A stretch of 64,000 nucleotides of DNA from NCBI RefSeq assembly GCF_003363015.1, contig NZ_QRAP01000002.1, forward strand, positions 186,001-250,000, written 5' to 3'. Positions 7,701 to 18,372 of this stretch are shown piece after piece. Below the pieces are notes generated by a model. It was given only the letters and a program-made list of their open reading frames with translations, was not told where the DNA came from and did no database searches. Each line of letters opens with the position of its first letter. The first letter of the stretch is position 1. The position numbers were made by a program, and so were the translations under genes. This DNA comes from Enterobacillus tribolii. GTDB taxonomy: Bacteria; Pseudomonadota; Gammaproteobacteria; Enterobacterales; Enterobacteriaceae.

Positions 7701-8486
7701 CTATTTCAAATTCTGCCCGCCGGACGCCGTATCCAGGTGGACGACCGGGTTTTCCGCAAACAGATAGCGGTCGACGTTAAATTCGAAATCATCCGATGTA
7801 GCATGGAACAGCATCTGCTTGGTGTTTTCCAGATGTTGCCACATCGCCACCTTGGCGCCATGCGGATCTTTACGCATCAACGCCCGCAGGATCTGATCGT
7901 GATCGTCGCACCAACTGGCGATGGAGCGCTCGTCAATGTGCTCATGCAGCTTGATCCAATAAGGATTATGCACCCGCTGGATCCACATCTGCTCCACGAT
8001 GGTCGCCATGGCGGAGTTTTGCGTCGCAAGCGCTACCTGAACGTGGAACTTGAGATCCCATTCTGAGTCGCGGAAGTGATCTTCTTTGCGCGCCTGCTCC
8101 TGGATCTCCATCAGCGTGACGATGTCCTGCTTGGTCACCTGCGTGGCGGCGAATTCCGCGATATTGCTCTCAATGAGCTGGCGTGCCTGCAACAGTTCGA
8201 AGGGGCCGACGCTGGCGAATTCCATGTTGGCGTTGGGCAGTTCCAACTGCTTGCGCTGATTGCTGATAACGTGAATGCCGGAGCCTTTGCGTACTTCGAC
8301 GTAACCTTCAACCTCCAGCATAATGATGGCTTCGCGCACCACGGTGCGGCTGACGTTCATCTCTTCGGCGATGAAACGCTCGGCGGGCAGTTTTTCGCCC
8401 ACGGAGTAAACGCCGGACTCAATACGTCGTTTCAGTTCGCAAGCAAGCTGTTGATATAGTCTTCTGGGTTCCGCAGGTTCCATCAT
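7701..8486 (-). CDS. exuR: Hexuronate repressor ExuR (GntR/FadR type)
   Basis: A 261-aa GntR-family repressor. The winged helix (about residues 8-75, with [20 protein letters not shown]) is followed by the FCD effector domain, including [19 protein letters not shown] and [12 protein letters not shown]. It is near-identical in pattern to E. coli ExuR, which represses exuT and uxaCA(B) until hexuronates such as galacturonate or tagaturonate arrive. The ribosome site is weak; ATG 8486 is chosen, with ATG 8483 and GTG 8492 as alternatives. A candidate self-operator lies 66 bases upstream. Confidence 0.95.
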   Translation of the reverse strand: MMEPAEPRRLYQQLACELKRRIESGVYSVGEKLPAERFIAEEMNVSRTVVREAIIMLEVEGYVEVRKGSGIHVISNQRKQLELPNANMEFASVGPFELLQARQLIESNIAEFAATQVTKQDIVTLMEIQEQARKEDHFRDSEWDLKFHVQVALATQNSAMATIVEQMWIQRVHNPYWIKLHEHIDERSIASWCDDHDQILRALMRKDPHGAKVAMWQHLENTKQMLFHATSDDFEFNVDRYLFAENPVVHLDTASGGQNLK

Positions 8487-8551
8487 ACGCACTCTATTAT
8501 CAGTAAGCGGTTATAGCAGTCGGTCATCGGAAGGCCGTACTTTCCGGCCCG

Positions 8552-8565
8552 GTTGTTATACCACT
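8552..8565. promoter_or_regulatory. Candidate ExuR operator upstream of exuR
   Basis: GTTGTTATACCACT, read on the minus strand as AGTGGTATAACAAC, matches the enterobacterial ExuR palindrome ATTGGTATACCAAT at 11 of 14 positions. It lies 66 bases before the exuR start in the exuT-exuR gap, which fits autorepression. Recalled consensus; untested. Confidence 0.5.
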
Positions 8566-8653
8566 ATATCCTATTTGCATACCAGCCGTAACATCACAAT
8601 ATCGGGGGGTAAAAAACCGCCGGGAAACCGGCGGTTGGAGAAGGGAAGGTGGA

Positions 8654-9952
8654 TCAGGCCGTCGCGTTTTGCTGCCTCGGTTGTGGCGTTCCGGTTTCTG
8701 CCGCCGTGCGGTTTTGCAGAACGGTCCAGATAACCAGCGCGCCGAGCAGGTCGAAAATCGCCAGGCAGGCAAACAGCGGGCTGAAGCCAATCGTATCGGC
8801 CAGCGCGCCGACGACCAGCGCGAACAGGGTGCTTGCCATCCATGCCGCCATGCCGGTCAGCCCGTTGGCGGTAGCAACTTCATTACGGCCGAATACGTCG
8901 GAAGAGAGCGTAATCAGCGCCCCGGAGAGTGACTGGTGGGCGAATCCGCCGATGCACAGCAGGGCGATGGCGACGTACGGACTGGTGAACAGGCCGATGG
9001 TACCGGGGGCGATCATCAGCAGGGCGCCCATGGTGACCACCATCTTGCGCGATACGATCAGGTTGACCTTGAAATATTTCTGGAACAACGGAGGCAGATA
9101 GCCGCCGACGATACAGCCCAGGTCGGCAAACAGCATCGGCATCCAGGCGAACATGGCGATCTCTTTCAGGTTGAAGCCATACGCCTTGAACATAAACAGC
9201 GGGATCCAGGCATTGAACGTCCCCCAGGCCGGCTCGGCCAGAAAACGCGGCAGCGCGATCCCCCAGAACTGACGGTTACGCAGGATTTCCCTGGCGCTCA
9301 TCCTCTTCTGGTTGCCGGTCTGGTGCTGGGCTTCCTGACCGCTCAGGATATAGTCACGCTCTTCATCGCTGAGTTTTTTCTGATCTTTCGGGTGCTTATA
9401 GAACAGCAACCAGCTGATGGCCCAAATCAGGCTCAGTGCGCCGGTGATGATAAACGCCATTTCCCAGCTGTGCGCCACGATGGCCCACACCACCAGCGGC
9501 GGGGCGATCATGCCGCCTATAGAAGAACCCACGTTGAAATAACCGACGGCAATGGAGCGCTCTTTGGCCGGAAACCATTCGCTGCTGGCTTTCAGGCCGG
9601 CAGGGATCATCGCTGCTTCCGCCATACCTACGGCGCCACGGGCGATGGCAAGTCCGCCCCAGCTGTTGGCTAACGCAGTCCCCATGCAGAACAGCGCCCA
9701 CAGAATGGCGAACACCGCGTAGCCTACTTTGGTGCCCAGCAGGTCGAGAACGTACCCGGCGACCGGCTGCATAACGGTATAGCAGGCGGAATAGGCGGCG
9801 ATAATGTAGGAGTATTGCTGAGTTGTGATGTGCAGCGTGTCTTGTAACGTCGGGGCTGCCACGGCGATGGCGTTACGGGTCAGATAACCGAGCACGGTGC
9901 CAATGGTCACCAGCGCGATCATATACCAGCGCAACCCTTTAATCTTACGCAT
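8654..9952 (-). CDS. exuT: Hexuronate/proton symporter ExuT
   Basis: A 432-aa MFS transporter (anion:cation symporter family), exactly the length of E. coli ExuT. It imports galacturonate and glucuronate across the inner membrane. It has twelve hydrophobic segments, the early motif RWYMIALVTIGTVLGYLTRN and the loop GMAEAAMIPAGLKASSEWFP. ATG 9952 is preferred because GGAGAG precedes it and the longer frame adds a non-conserved extension. It is divergent from uxaCBA; exuR follows on the same strand. Confidence 0.95.
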   Translation of the reverse strand: MRKIKGLRWYMIALVTIGTVLGYLTRNAIAVAAPTLQDTLHITTQQYSYIIAAYSACYTVMQPVAGYVLDLLGTKVGYAVFAILWALFCMGTALANSWGGLAIARGAVGMAEAAMIPAGLKASSEWFPAKERSIAVGYFNVGSSIGGMIAPPLVVWAIVAHSWEMAFIITGALSLIWAISWLLFYKHPKDQKKLSDEERDYILSGQEAQHQTGNQKRMSAREILRNRQFWGIALPRFLAEPAWGTFNAWIPLFMFKAYGFNLKEIAMFAWMPMLFADLGCIVGGYLPPLFQKYFKVNLIVSRKMVVTMGALLMIAPGTIGLFTSPYVAIALLCIGGFAHQSLSGALITLSSDVFGRNEVATANGLTGMAAWMASTLFALVVGALADTIGFSPLFACLAIFDLLGALVIWTVLQNRTAAETGTPQPRQQNATA

Positions 9953-10073
9953 GTTAACTCTCCGGTCTTCACTTTCGTTATGCGGATGCCCCTGCACCCG
10001 TAAGCGGTTATAGCGACGCGGAAAAAGAGCCGGTCGTCGCTATGAGTTGATATTCCCTGAGTATCAGCGCCGG

Positions 10074-10087
10074 ATTGGTATGCCGGT
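10074..10087. promoter_or_regulatory. Candidate ExuR operator upstream of exuT
   Basis: ATTGGTATGCCGGT matches the ExuR consensus ATTGGTATACCAAT at 11 of 14 positions, with the left eight perfect. It lies 122 bases upstream of the exuT start. Confidence 0.5.
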
Positions 10088-10255
10088 GATGGAACGCCGC
10101 CTTCATTTTTTTATGCTGGCGGTTGCATGATTGCGCTGATGAAAGTCCTGAATTTTTCTTTTATGGCAGATGTTTGGTCTGGTTTTCGCTGTGAAATCGG
10201 AAGGTCAGAGCCTGTTTCTGCGGTGGGTAAGATAACTTGTCATACAGATTTAAAA

Positions 10256-10271
10256 GTTGAGTGATATCACA
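10256..10271. promoter_or_regulatory. Candidate CRP site in the exuT/uxaC gap
   Basis: GTTGA-GTGATA-TCACA has a perfect right half (TCACA), correct six-base spacing and a 3-of-5 left half relative to TGTGA-N6-TCACA. Catabolite control of hexuronate genes is established in enterobacteria. Confidence 0.45.
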
Positions 10272-10483
10272 AAAACCATTTTTGCGTTAAGGAATAATAA
10301 TTGGCATGAATGATTGCTTTTCTTCGCCATTAAATTGTGTTTAAAGCGTGATTTTTGCTTCACCTTTACCATTTAAGCGTATGATGGCGGAAAAAATACT
10401 GGACGCGTTTTAAAATTGGTGTGATAACTTTTACCACTAATAAAACCGCCATGCGAAAAATTATGCATCTGAGGAACCCCGAC

Positions 10484-11893
10484 ATGTCTCAGTTTTTGAC
10501 CGAAGATTTTCTGCTGGATACTGAATTTGCCCGCCGTTTGTACCATGAGTATGCGGCTGAACAGCCCATTTTTGATTATCACTGTCATTTGCCGCCTGAG
10601 CAGATCGCCCAGAATTACCGTTTTAAAAACCTGTATGACATCTGGTTGAAAGGCGATCACTATAAATGGCGCGCCATGCGTACCAACGGCGTGGCGGAGC
10701 GTCTGTGCACCGGCGACGCCAGCGATCGCGAAAAATTTCAGGCCTGGGCGGAAACGGTGCCGCATACCATCGGCAACCCGCTTTATCACTGGACGCACCT
10801 TGAACTGCGCCGTCCGTTTGGGATCACCGGCACCTTGCTGTCGGGCCAGACCGCAGAGGATATCTGGAACCGCTGCAATGCATTGCTGGAGCGTGATGAG
10901 TTCAGCGCCCGCGGCATCATGCAACAAATGAACGTGAAGATGGTCGGAACCACCGACGATCCGATTGACGATTTGCACCATCACCAGGCCATCGCTGACG
11001 ACAGCAGCTTTACCGTCAAGGTGCTGCCGAGCTGGCGTCCGGATAAAGCCTTCAATATTGATGCGGCGACGTTCGCTGACTATATGCAGAAGCTGGGTGC
11101 CGCCGCGGATGTGGACATCCGCCGTTTCAGCGACGTGTGCCGTGCGCTGAGCGTGCGCATGGAGCACTTCGCGGCGCACGGTTGTAAGGTTTCGGACCAT
11201 GCGCTGGACGTCGTGATGTACGCTGAAGCGGATGAAAGCGCGCTGGACGCCATCCTGAGCCGTCGTCTGCAGGGCGAAGCACTGACGGAGCGCGAGGTGG
11301 CGCAGTTCAAAACCGGCGTCCTGCTGTTCCTGGGCGGTGAATATCAGAAGCGCGGGTGGGTGCAGCAGTATCACATCGGCGCGCTGCGCAATAACAATTC
11401 ACTGATGTTTGAACGCATCGGGCCGGATATCGGTTTTGACTCCATCAACGACGCGCCGGTCGCACAACCGCTGTCGCGCTTGCTGGACGCGCAGGCCCGC
11501 AACGGCGGTTTGCCGAAAACGATCCTTTATTGCCTTAACCCGCGTGATAACGAAGTGTTGGGAACCATGGTCGGTAACTTCCAGGGAGAAGGCATGGCGG
11601 GCAAGATGCAGTTCGGTTCCGGCTGGTGGTTCAACGATCAGAAGGACGGCATGCAGCGTCAGATGACGCAGCTGGCGCAGCTCGGGCTGCTGAGCCGTTT
11701 TGTGGGCATGCTTACCGACAGCCGTAGCTTCCTGTCTTATACCCGCCATGAATATTTCCGCCGCATTCTGTGCCAGATGATCGGTCGCTGGGTGGCCGAC
11801 GGCGAAGCCCCGGCAGACATGGGGCTGCTGGGCGACATGGTAAAAAATATCTGTTTTGACAACGCGAAAAACTATTTCGCGATTGAGCTGTAA
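10484..11893 (+). CDS. uxaC: Uronate isomerase UxaC
   Basis: A 469-aa amidohydrolase-fold isomerase that converts galacturonate to tagaturonate and glucuronate to fructuronate, the first cytosolic step after Exu[14 protein letters not shown] carries the metal-binding HxH, with [14 protein letters not shown] and [11 protein letters not shown] further on. ATG 10484 is chosen because GAGGA precedes it by eight bases and the length matches E. coli (470 aa); the open frame extends further upstream. It is the first gene of uxaC-uxaB-uxaA. Confidence 0.97.
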   Translation: MSQFLTEDFLLDTEFARRLYHEYAAEQPIFDYHCHLPPEQIAQNYRFKNLYDIWLKGDHYKWRAMRTNGVAERLCTGDASDREKFQAWAETVPHTIGNPLYHWTHLELRRPFGITGTLLSGQTAEDIWNRCNALLERDEFSARGIMQQMNVKMVGTTDDPIDDLHHHQAIADDSSFTVKVLPSWRPDKAFNIDAATFADYMQKLGAAADVDIRRFSDVCRALSVRMEHFAAHGCKVSDHALDVVMYAEADESALDAILSRRLQGEALTEREVAQFKTGVLLFLGGEYQKRGWVQQYHIGALRNNNSLMFERIGPDIGFDSINDAPVAQPLSRLLDAQARNGGLPKTILYCLNPRDNEVLGTMVGNFQGEGMAGKMQFGSGWWFNDQKDGMQRQMTQLAQLGLLSRFVGMLTDSRSFLSYTRHEYFRRILCQMIGRWVADGEAPADMGLLGDMVKNICFDNAKNYFAIEL

Positions 11894-11971
11894 TCCGCAG
11901 GCGGGCGGCGCTGATGCCGCCTGCCGGTTTTTCCGCCGCCGGATGCGGTATCTCTAAAGGTTAATCCTACA

Positions 11972-13423
11972 ATGAACACCCTGAATCGTCGCGATTTCCC
12001 GGGGCGCCAGCACCCGGACAAAGTTATCCAGTTCGGCGAGGGCAATTTTTTACGTGCCTTCGTCGACTGGCAACTGGACCTGCTGAATGAACATACCGAT
12101 CTGAACGCCGGCGTGGTGGTGGTTCGTCCCCTCAACAGTGACTTCCCGCCCTCGCTGAATACCCAGGACGGCCTGTATACCACCATCATTCGCGGCCTCA
12201 ACGAGCAGGGCGAAACGGTGCGCGATTCCCGTCTGATCCGCTCCGTTAACCGCGAGATTAATCTTTATCAGGACTTTGAGGCATTTCTGGCGCTGGCGCG
12301 CGACGCCAATATCCGCTTCGTATTCTCTAACACCACGGAGGCGGGCATCAGCTATGTTGCCGAAGATCGGCTGAGCGATGCGCCACCGGCCAGTTATCCT
12401 GCCAAACTGACCCGCCTGCTTTACGAGCGTTTTAGCCACTTTGACGGCGCGGCGGACAAAGGCCTGATCCTGTTGCCCTGCGAACTGATCGACTATAACG
12501 GCGAAGCCCTGCGGGAGCTGGTATTGCGTTATGCCCGCCAGTGGGAACTGCCGCAGGCGTTCACCGCCTGGCTGGAACAGCACAACACGTTTTGCTCCAC
12601 CCTGGTGGATCGCATCGTCACCGGTTACCCGCGCGATGAAGTCGCGGCGCTGGAGCAGGAGATGGGGTACCGCGACGCGTTTTGGGACACCGGTGAATAT
12701 TTTTACCTGTTCGTGATTCAGGGGCCGGCATCCCTGGCCGATGAGTTGTGCCTCCGGCAATATCCGCTGAATATCCGTATCGTGGACGATATTCGTCCGT
12801 ATAAAGAGCGGAAGGTGGCGATCCTCAACGGCGCCCATACCGCGCTGGTGCCGGTTGCGTATTTAGCCGGCCTGGATACCGTTGGCGAAAGCATGAACGA
12901 CGCGCAAATCGCCGGTTTCGTGGAAAAAACCATTGCCGGGGAAATCGTACCGGTGCTCGATTTACCGGCGGATGAGCTGAATTCTTTTGCCGCGGCGGTG
13001 CTGAGCCGTTTCCGTAACCCGTTTATTCAGCACCAGTTACTGTCGATTGCGCTGAACGGCATGACCAAATACCGCACCCGCATCCTGCCTCAGTTGCTGG
13101 CTTACTACCGGCAGAAGGGGCAGCTTCCCGTGCGGTTAACCTTTGCCCTGGCGGCGTTGATCGCCTTTTACCGCGGTCAGCGCGGTACGGAAAATTATCC
13201 GTTGCAGGATGACGCCCACTGGCTGGAACGTTTTGCGCAGTGGTGGCCGCAGGCGGATGCCGGGCAGCTGAGCCTGCGCGATCTGACCGCCCGCGTGCTG
13301 GCGGATGAGCAGCACTGGGGGCAGGACTTGAATGACATTCCGGGGCTGACCGTGCAGGTCGGTGAACATTTACAGGCCATCGTGCAGCAGGGAATGCGGA
13401 TCGCGGTTGCCGCATACTGCTGA
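11972..13423 (+). CDS. uxaB: Tagaturonate reductase (altronate oxidoreductase) UxaB
   Basis: A 483-aa member of the mannitol dehydrogenase family, identical in length to E. coli UxaB. It reduces tagaturonate to altronate with NADH. The N-terminal dinucleotide region holds [16 protein letters not shown]; the catalytic region holds [20 protein letters not shown]. In E. coli, uxaB is a separate transcription unit; here it sits between uxaC and uxaA, which start 78 bases before and 21 bases after it, as in soft-rot bacteria. Confidence 0.97.
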   Translation: MNTLNRRDFPGRQHPDKVIQFGEGNFLRAFVDWQLDLLNEHTDLNAGVVVVRPLNSDFPPSLNTQDGLYTTIIRGLNEQGETVRDSRLIRSVNREINLYQDFEAFLALARDANIRFVFSNTTEAGISYVAEDRLSDAPPASYPAKLTRLLYERFSHFDGAADKGLILLPCELIDYNGEALRELVLRYARQWELPQAFTAWLEQHNTFCSTLVDRIVTGYPRDEVAALEQEMGYRDAFWDTGEYFYLFVIQGPASLADELCLRQYPLNIRIVDDIRPYKERKVAILNGAHTALVPVAYLAGLDTVGESMNDAQIAGFVEKTIAGEIVPVLDLPADELNSFAAAVLSRFRNPFIQHQLLSIALNGMTKYRTRILPQLLAYYRQKGQLPVRLTFALAALIAFYRGQRGTENYPLQDDAHWLERFAQWWPQADAGQLSLRDLTARVLADEQHWGQDLNDIPGLTVQVGEHLQAIVQQGMRIAVAAYC

Positions 13424-13444
13424 CGCGATCAGCCGGGATCTTTT

Positions 13445-14935
13445 ATGCAAAGCGTAATCAAAATTCATCCTTCTGATAATGTCGCCGTGGCGCTGTGCGA
13501 TCTTGCCGCCGGGGAAACGATTTCCGTCGGAGAGCAGAATCTCCTCTTACCGGCCGCCATTGCCCGCGGGCATAAATTTGCCCTGCATCCGCTGGCCGCG
13601 GGAGAGGCGATTGTCAAATACGGCTTGCCCATCGGGCATACGCTGGCGGCGGTGGCAGCAGGAGCGCATATTCATTCCCAGAATGCGAAGACCAATCTCA
13701 GCGATTTAGACAGCTATCAATATCAGCCTGAGTTCAGCGAACCTGCGCTGCAGAAGGCGGATCGTGACGTGCAGCTCTATCGCCGCGCCAGCGGCGAAGT
13801 GGGGATACGCAATGAGCTGTGGATCCTGCCGACCGTGGGCTGTGTCAACGGCATGGCACGTCAGATGCTGCAACGTTTTCTGAAAGAGAGCAACGATGCT
13901 GCGGAGATCGACGGCGCCTATCTGTTCACCCATCCTTTCGGTTGTTCGCAACTGGGGGATGACCACCTGAACACCCGCACCATGCTGCAAAACATGGTAC
14001 GCCATCCCAACGCAGGCGCGGTGCTGGTGGTCGGCCTGGGATGCGAAAATAACCAGATTGCCGCGTTCCGTGACACGCTGGGCGCATACGATCCGCAGCG
14101 TGTCCATTTCATGGTTTGCCAGCAACAGGATGACGAGGTGGAAGCCGGCGTTGAGCACCTGCATCAGCTCTATCAACAGATGCGCGGCGATCGCCGCAGC
14201 GCCGGCAAGCTGAGCGAACTGCGTTTCGGGCTGGAGTGCGGCGGCTCGGATGGTTTATCCGGCATCACGGCCAATCCGCTGCTGGGGCGCTTCTCGGACT
14301 ACGTTATCGCCAACGGCGGCACCAGCGTATTGACCGAAGTGCCGGAGATGTTCGGCGCGGAGCAGATTCTGATGAGCCGGTGCCATGATCGGGCCACGTT
14401 TGAGAAAACGGTAGCGATGGTCAACGACTTCAAACAGTACTTCATTGAGCATAACCAGCCGATCTATGAAAATCCGTCGCCGGGCAACAAAGCCGGCGGT
14501 ATCACGACGCTGGAGGAGAAGTCCCTGGGCTGTACCCAGAAAGCCGGGCAAAGCCAGGTGATGGACGTGCTGGGCTACGGGGAACGGCTGAAAACGCCGG
14601 GCCTGAATTTGCTCAGCGCGCCGGGGAATGATGCGGTCGCGACCAGCGCGCTGGCCGGCGCCGGATGTCATATGGTGCTGTTCAGCACCGGGCGCGGCAC
14701 GCCTTACGGCGGCTTCGTACCCACGGTGAAGCTGGCGACCAACAGCGAACTGGCGTTGAAAAAGCCGCATTGGATTGATTTTGATGCCGGGCAGCTACTG
14801 CATGGGAAGACGATGGATCAGTTGCTGGACAGCTTTGTCGATCTGATCGTCGGTGTTGCCGGCGGGAAAAAGACCTGCAATGAAGTGAATGATTTCCGTG
14901 AGTTGGCGATTTTTAAGAGCGGCGTAACGCTGTGA
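13445..14935 (+). CDS. uxaA: Altronate dehydratase UxaA
   Basis: A 496-aa iron-dependent dehydratase converting altronate to 2-keto-3-deoxygluconate, which then enters the KDG pathway shared with pectin breakdown. The N-terminal SAF-like domain (about residues 1-95) includes HKFALHPLAAGEAIVKYGLP; the larger C-terminal domain includes GCVNGMARQML and TTLEEKSLGCTQKAG. The ribosome site (GGGAT) is modest, suggesting re-initiation from uxaB. It is the last gene of the operon; a strong terminator follows. Confidence 0.97.
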   Translation: MQSVIKIHPSDNVAVALCDLAAGETISVGEQNLLLPAAIARGHKFALHPLAAGEAIVKYGLPIGHTLAAVAAGAHIHSQNAKTNLSDLDSYQYQPEFSEPALQKADRDVQLYRRASGEVGIRNELWILPTVGCVNGMARQMLQRFLKESNDAAEIDGAYLFTHPFGCSQLGDDHLNTRTMLQNMVRHPNAGAVLVVGLGCENNQIAAFRDTLGAYDPQRVHFMVCQQQDDEVEAGVEHLHQLYQQMRGDRRSAGKLSELRFGLECGGSDGLSGITANPLLGRFSDYVIANGGTSVLTEVPEMFGAEQILMSRCHDRATFEKTVAMVNDFKQYFIEHNQPIYENPSPGNKAGGITTLEEKSLGCTQKAGQSQVMDVLGYGERLKTPGLNLLSAPGNDAVATSALAGAGCHMVLFSTGRGTPYGGFVPTVKLATNSELALKKPHWIDFDAGQLLHGKTMDQLLDSFVDLIVGVAGGKKTCNEVNDFRELAIFKSGVTL

Positions 14936-14956
14936 GGAAAGGCTGAACGGAAAGAA

Positions 14957-14983
14957 AAAGCGCCCGCCTGATGCGGGCGCTTT
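14957..14983. terminator. Bidirectional terminator between uxaA and sstT
   Basis: AAAGCGCCCGC-CTGAT-GCGGGCGCTTT is a perfect 11-bp stem with A- and T-runs on its two sides. It separates the convergent uxaA and sstT genes and can stop both. Confidence 0.85.
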
Positions 14984-14995
14984 CATATTGCGCGC

Positions 14996-16231
14996 TTAGT
15001 TTGTCTGCGCCTGTTCCTGTTTTTGTTCTGCGGCCTGGCATGCGGCTGCGGTAAACAGCACGTCGGTTGACGAGTTCAGCGCCGTTTCACAGGAGTCCTG
15101 CAGAACGCCGATGATGAAGCCGACGGCCACGACCTGCATGGCGATATCACTGTTGATGCCGAACAAGCCACAGGCCAGAGGGATCAGCAGCAGTGAACCA
15201 CCCGCAACGCCGGAGGCGCCGCAGGCGCAGACGGAGGCCACAACGCTCAGCAGCAGCGCCGTCGGCAGATCCACGGTGATGCCCAGCGTATGAACGGCGG
15301 CCAGGGTCAGCACCGTAATGGTGATGGCCGCGCCGGCCATGTTAATGGTGGCGCCGAGCGGGATTGAAACTGAGTAGGTGTCCTCATTCAGCTTCAGCTT
15401 TTTACACAGCTCCATGTTGACCGGAATATTGGCGGCGGAGCTGCGGGTAAAGAAGGCGGTAATGCCGCTTTCGCGCAGGCAGGTCAGCACCAGCGGATAA
15501 GGATTGCGGCGGATTTGCCAGAAAACGATCAGCGGGTTGATCACGAACGCCACCAGCAACATGGCGCTGACGAGCACGACTAACAGCTGCGCATACCCGC
15601 GCAGGGCGTCGAAACCGGTTTCCGCCAGCGTGGAGGAAACCAGACCGAAAATACCCAGCGGTGCGAAGCGAATAACCACGCGTACGATGAAGGTGATGCC
15701 GTAAGAAAGGTCGCCGATCACTTGTTTCGTGGTGTCGGAAGCATGGCGCAGCGCGAGGCCCAGGCCGATGGCCCATGCCAGAATGCCAATAAAGTTACCG
15801 GTGGTCAGGGCGCGGAACGGGTTGTCCACGACGTTCATCAACAGGGTCTTCAGCACCTCGACGATGCCGCCGGGAGGGGTAATGTCGTTATTGGCGACGA
15901 CGAGCGCCAGCGTGGAAGGAAACGCGAAGCTCATCACCACGGCCACCAGCGCCGCAGAGAAGGTGCCCAGCAGGTACAGCACCAGAATCGGACGCATATT
16001 GGTGCGCTGACCCTGTTTATGATTGGCGATAGACGCTGAAACCAGAACGAAGACCAGGATCGGCGCCACCGCTTTCAGCGCGCTGACGAACAGTGAACCC
16101 AGCAGGCCTGCCGCCTGTGCGCCGGAGGGCCAAACCAACGCCAGCGCGATACCCAACAACAATCCCACCAGGATTTGCCCGACAAGACTTCCCTGCGTAA
16201 TAAAACGCACAAAACCAGACTGTTTTTTCAT
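14996..16231 (-). CDS. sstT: Sodium:serine/threonine symporter SstT
   Basis: A 411-aa transporter of the DAACS (glutamate transporter) family, importing serine and threonine with sodium. It has the hairpin-loop signature [17 protein letters not shown] and the serine-rich [23 protein letters not shown] 16231 is chosen by match to E. coli SstT (414 aa) and an ACAGG site; the frame stays open 48 codons further upstream without family similarity. Its position near uxaA matches E. coli. Confidence 0.95.
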   Translation of the reverse strand: MKKQSGFVRFITQGSLVGQILVGLLLGIALALVWPSGAQAAGLLGSLFVSALKAVAPILVFVLVSASIANHKQGQRTNMRPILVLYLLGTFSAALVAVVMSFAFPSTLALVVANNDITPPGGIVEVLKTLLMNVVDNPFRALTTGNFIGILAWAIGLGLALRHASDTTKQVIGDLSYGITFIVRVVIRFAPLGIFGLVSSTLAETGFDALRGYAQLLVVLVSAMLLVAFVINPLIVFWQIRRNPYPLVLTCLRESGITAFFTRSSAANIPVNMELCKKLKLNEDTYSVSIPLGATINMAGAAITITVLTLAAVHTLGITVDLPTALLLSVVASVCACGASGVAGGSLLLIPLACGLFGINSDIAMQVVAVGFIIGVLQDSCETALNSSTDVLFTAAACQAAEQKQEQAQTN

Positions 16232-16546
16232 AACCTGTATTTCCAATTTTTCTTTTATTATTTGTCTGATTAATTTCCGTTCAGACATGTAATTAAATGT
16301 GTTTGCTCCGCCAGTATAGGTGATCTGCGTGGTCAGATAAGCCCAATTTCTGGAAAATAATGCGGAGTTCTGCATTAAGAGGGAAATGCCGCACGAATGT
16401 GCGGCAGATATGGAAAAGGATGAAATGATTTATTCTGGTTATCCACGCTGACAGAGCGGGATTCTGCCATGTCAGTGCGGTTTAGCGTCACGATGGCGAT
16501 GATTTACCCGGGTATTAATCGGGAAAAATAGGACATGCCGCACGTT
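16232..16546 (-). promoter_or_regulatory. sstT upstream region with a hairpin
   Basis: A 315-base AT-rich gap without a gene. A perfect 8-bp hairpin, TGCCGCAC-GAAT-GTGCGGCA (16387-16406), lies 141 bases downstream of the amidotransferase stop on the minus strand. The bases after it are only moderately U-rich, so it may be a weak terminator for that gene. The sstT promoter should lie between 16386 and 16232. Confidence 0.4.
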
Positions 16547-17269
16547 TTACAGGTTTTTGACGAACGTCTGCAGAATACCCCGGCTCTCCGGCGTATCCGC
16601 AGCGGTGCGCAGGCGCTCACGGTACAGCGCCGCGTTTTCCGGATTTTCGCTTTCTATCCAGGTCAGATAATCCTGCATCACCGCGCCGCTGAATTCGGGG
16701 TGAAACTGGGTGCTGAAGACATTCGGGCGGTAACGGATGGCCTGATGGGCGTCATGCGCCGAACGCGCCAGCACGGTGGCGCCTTCCGGCACGCGCAGCA
16801 CGCTTTGGGCGTGGATCATGTTGGCGCGAAAACGCACCGGCATCTGTTTGAGCAACGGGTCCTGCTGCGCGCCGGGCAGCAGCTCAACCTCCAGCGTACC
16901 GATTTCCATCCCCTGCGGGTGATAACCCACCTCGCCGCCGAATGCATATGCCATCAGCTGATGCCCGTAACAGGTGCCGAACAGCGGTAAGCCCGCGTCC
17001 GCCGCCTGACGCAGCCAAACGGCGGTTTGCTCGCTCCAGGGCAGAGCGTCGGTCACCATCGCGGGAGAACCGGTTACGATCGCGCCGCGGTAATGTTCCG
17101 GCCCGCGCGGACGTTCTCCCTGCGGCAAATTGATGATTTCCGCGCCGGCCGGGTCGATATCCCCGAGCTGTAAAAACATGTCATCGAAATTGCCGTTCGG
17201 GCCGCGTACGGGGAGCGGGGCGTCGCCCATAAGCAAGATGGCGAGGGGACGGGTCTGGGATGCGGACAT
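16547..17269 (-). CDS. Class I glutamine amidotransferase-like protein (YfeJ-like)
   Basis: A 240-aa single-domain class I glutamine amidotransferase. The catalytic triad is intact: Cys100 in GTCYGHQLMAYAFGG, and His190 and Glu192 in TQFHPEFSG. The family (GMP synthase GATase-like, YfeJ) has no firmly known acceptor; stand-alone members often act on small glutamyl compounds. No synthetase partner is adjacent. The start at 17269 gives MSASQTRPLAILLMGDAP. Confidence 0.85.
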   Translation of the reverse strand: MSASQTRPLAILLMGDAPLPVRGPNGNFDDMFLQLGDIDPAGAEIINLPQGERPRGPEHYRGAIVTGSPAMVTDALPWSEQTAVWLRQAADAGLPLFGTCYGHQLMAYAFGGEVGYHPQGMEIGTLEVELLPGAQQDPLLKQMPVRFRANMIHAQSVLRVPEGATVLARSAHDAHQAIRYRPNVFSTQFHPEFSGAVMQDYLTWIESENPENAALYRERLRTAADTPESRGILQTFVKNL

Positions 17270-17435
17270 GAAATCTCCTGGAAATCAGACGAAAGGGCGC
17301 TTATCAAATTAGAGGGTTTTACTGAAATTCTCCAATGCTATTACGAAATATTACCGGCGACGCGGGCGCAGTTTCATTCTTTCGTAAGTGGGGTATAGTT
17401 CGCCTACCTGCAGTGTTAATGAAGTGAGAAGAAAA

Positions 17436-18332
17436 ATGGCCGGAAGAGCCAATCCGGTAGCGTTCGGCGGCCTGGCGGCCCTGACGTTGATCTGGAGCTA
17501 TAGTTGGATCGTGATGAAATCCGTCACGCCCTATATGGGGGCGTTTGACTTCGCGGCCGCCCGCAGCCTGCTGGGCGCGCTGCTGCTGTTTGTGGTGCTC
17601 CGGGTGCGCGGAAGGGGGATGAAACCGCCGCCGTTCTGGCCCACGCTGACCATCGGCCTGCTGCAAACGGGCGGCATGACGGGATTTTCTCAGTGGGCGC
17701 TGGTCAGCGGCGGAGCGGGGAAGGTTGCGATTCTGACCTATACCATGCCGTTTTGGGTCATTCTGCTGGCGGCGTTGTTCCTCAACGAACGGATGCGGCG
17801 CATACAGTACCTGGCGATCGTCATTGCCGCGGCGGGGTTGATCCTGGTGTTGCAGCCCTGGCGGATGTCCGGTTCCTGGCAAAGCCCGCTGCTGGCGATT
17901 TTGTCCGGGGTGAGCTGGGGAGCCAGCGCCGTCCTGGCGAAGCGGGTTTATGCCCGCTATCCCTCGGTCGATCTGCTTTCCCTGACCACCTGGCAAATGG
18001 CGGCCGGCGCGCTGGTGCTGTGCGTGGTTGCCTTGCTGGTGCCGCAGCAGCCGGTGGTATGGCATCCCTACGTATTTATGGCGCTGACCTATAACGCCGT
18101 CCTGGCGACGGCGCTGGGTTGGGTGCTATGGCTGTATGTGCTGAAGAACCTGCCCGCCGGCGTTGCTGGGCTTTGCACGCTGGCCGTTCCGGTGTGCGGC
18201 GTGCTGCTCTCCTGGTGGCTGCTGGGGGAAAATCCCGGTGCGGTAGAAGGGAGCGGTATTACGTTGATTGTGCTGGCGCTGGTCGTTCTGAGCCAGGGTG
18301 GGCGCCAGAAAGCCTCGGTTCAGCGCGTTTAA
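17436..18332 (+). CDS. EamA/DMT-family transporter
   Basis: A 298-aa membrane protein with ten hydrophobic segments and two EamA repeats. Motifs include [15 protein letters not shown] in helix 1 and [19 protein letters not shown] at the end of the first repeat, typical of inner-membrane metabolite exporters. The substrate is unknown. ATG 17436 starts [12 protein letters not shown] after a GAGAAG site; the open frame upstream is not conserved. It stands alone, divergent from the amidotransferase. Confidence 0.85.
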   Translation: MAGRANPVAFGGLAALTLIWSYSWIVMKSVTPYMGAFDFAAARSLLGALLLFVVLRVRGRGMKPPPFWPTLTIGLLQTGGMTGFSQWALVSGGAGKVAILTYTMPFWVILLAALFLNERMRRIQYLAIVIAAAGLILVLQPWRMSGSWQSPLLAILSGVSWGASAVLAKRVYARYPSVDLLSLTTWQMAAGALVLCVVALLVPQQPVVWHPYVFMALTYNAVLATALGWVLWLYVLKNLPAGVAGLCTLAVPVCGVLLSWWLLGENPGAVEGSGITLIVLALVVLSQGGRQKASVQRV

Positions 18333-18372
18333 CGCTCGGGGAGAGCGTTCGTCCTCTCCCCCGCAATCCCTT

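Larger units (their letters stand above)
9953..10483. promoter_or_regulatory. Divergent exuT / uxaCBA control region
   Basis: A 531-base gap without a gene, holding both divergent promoters. It contains an ExuR-like site at 10074-10087 (exuT side), a CRP-like site at 10256-10271, and a weaker ExuR-like match ATTGGTGTGATAAC at 10415-10428 (9 of 14), 56 bases before uxaC. TTAAATTGTGTTTAA at 10330-10344 loosely resembles a KdgR box; I treat that as suggestive only. Confidence 0.55.

Noticed and set aside
18331-18349. AACGCTC-GGGGA-GAGCGTT after the second EamA gene as a terminator
   Set aside because: The stem is short and no T-run follows in either direction; kept only as a possible weak structure.
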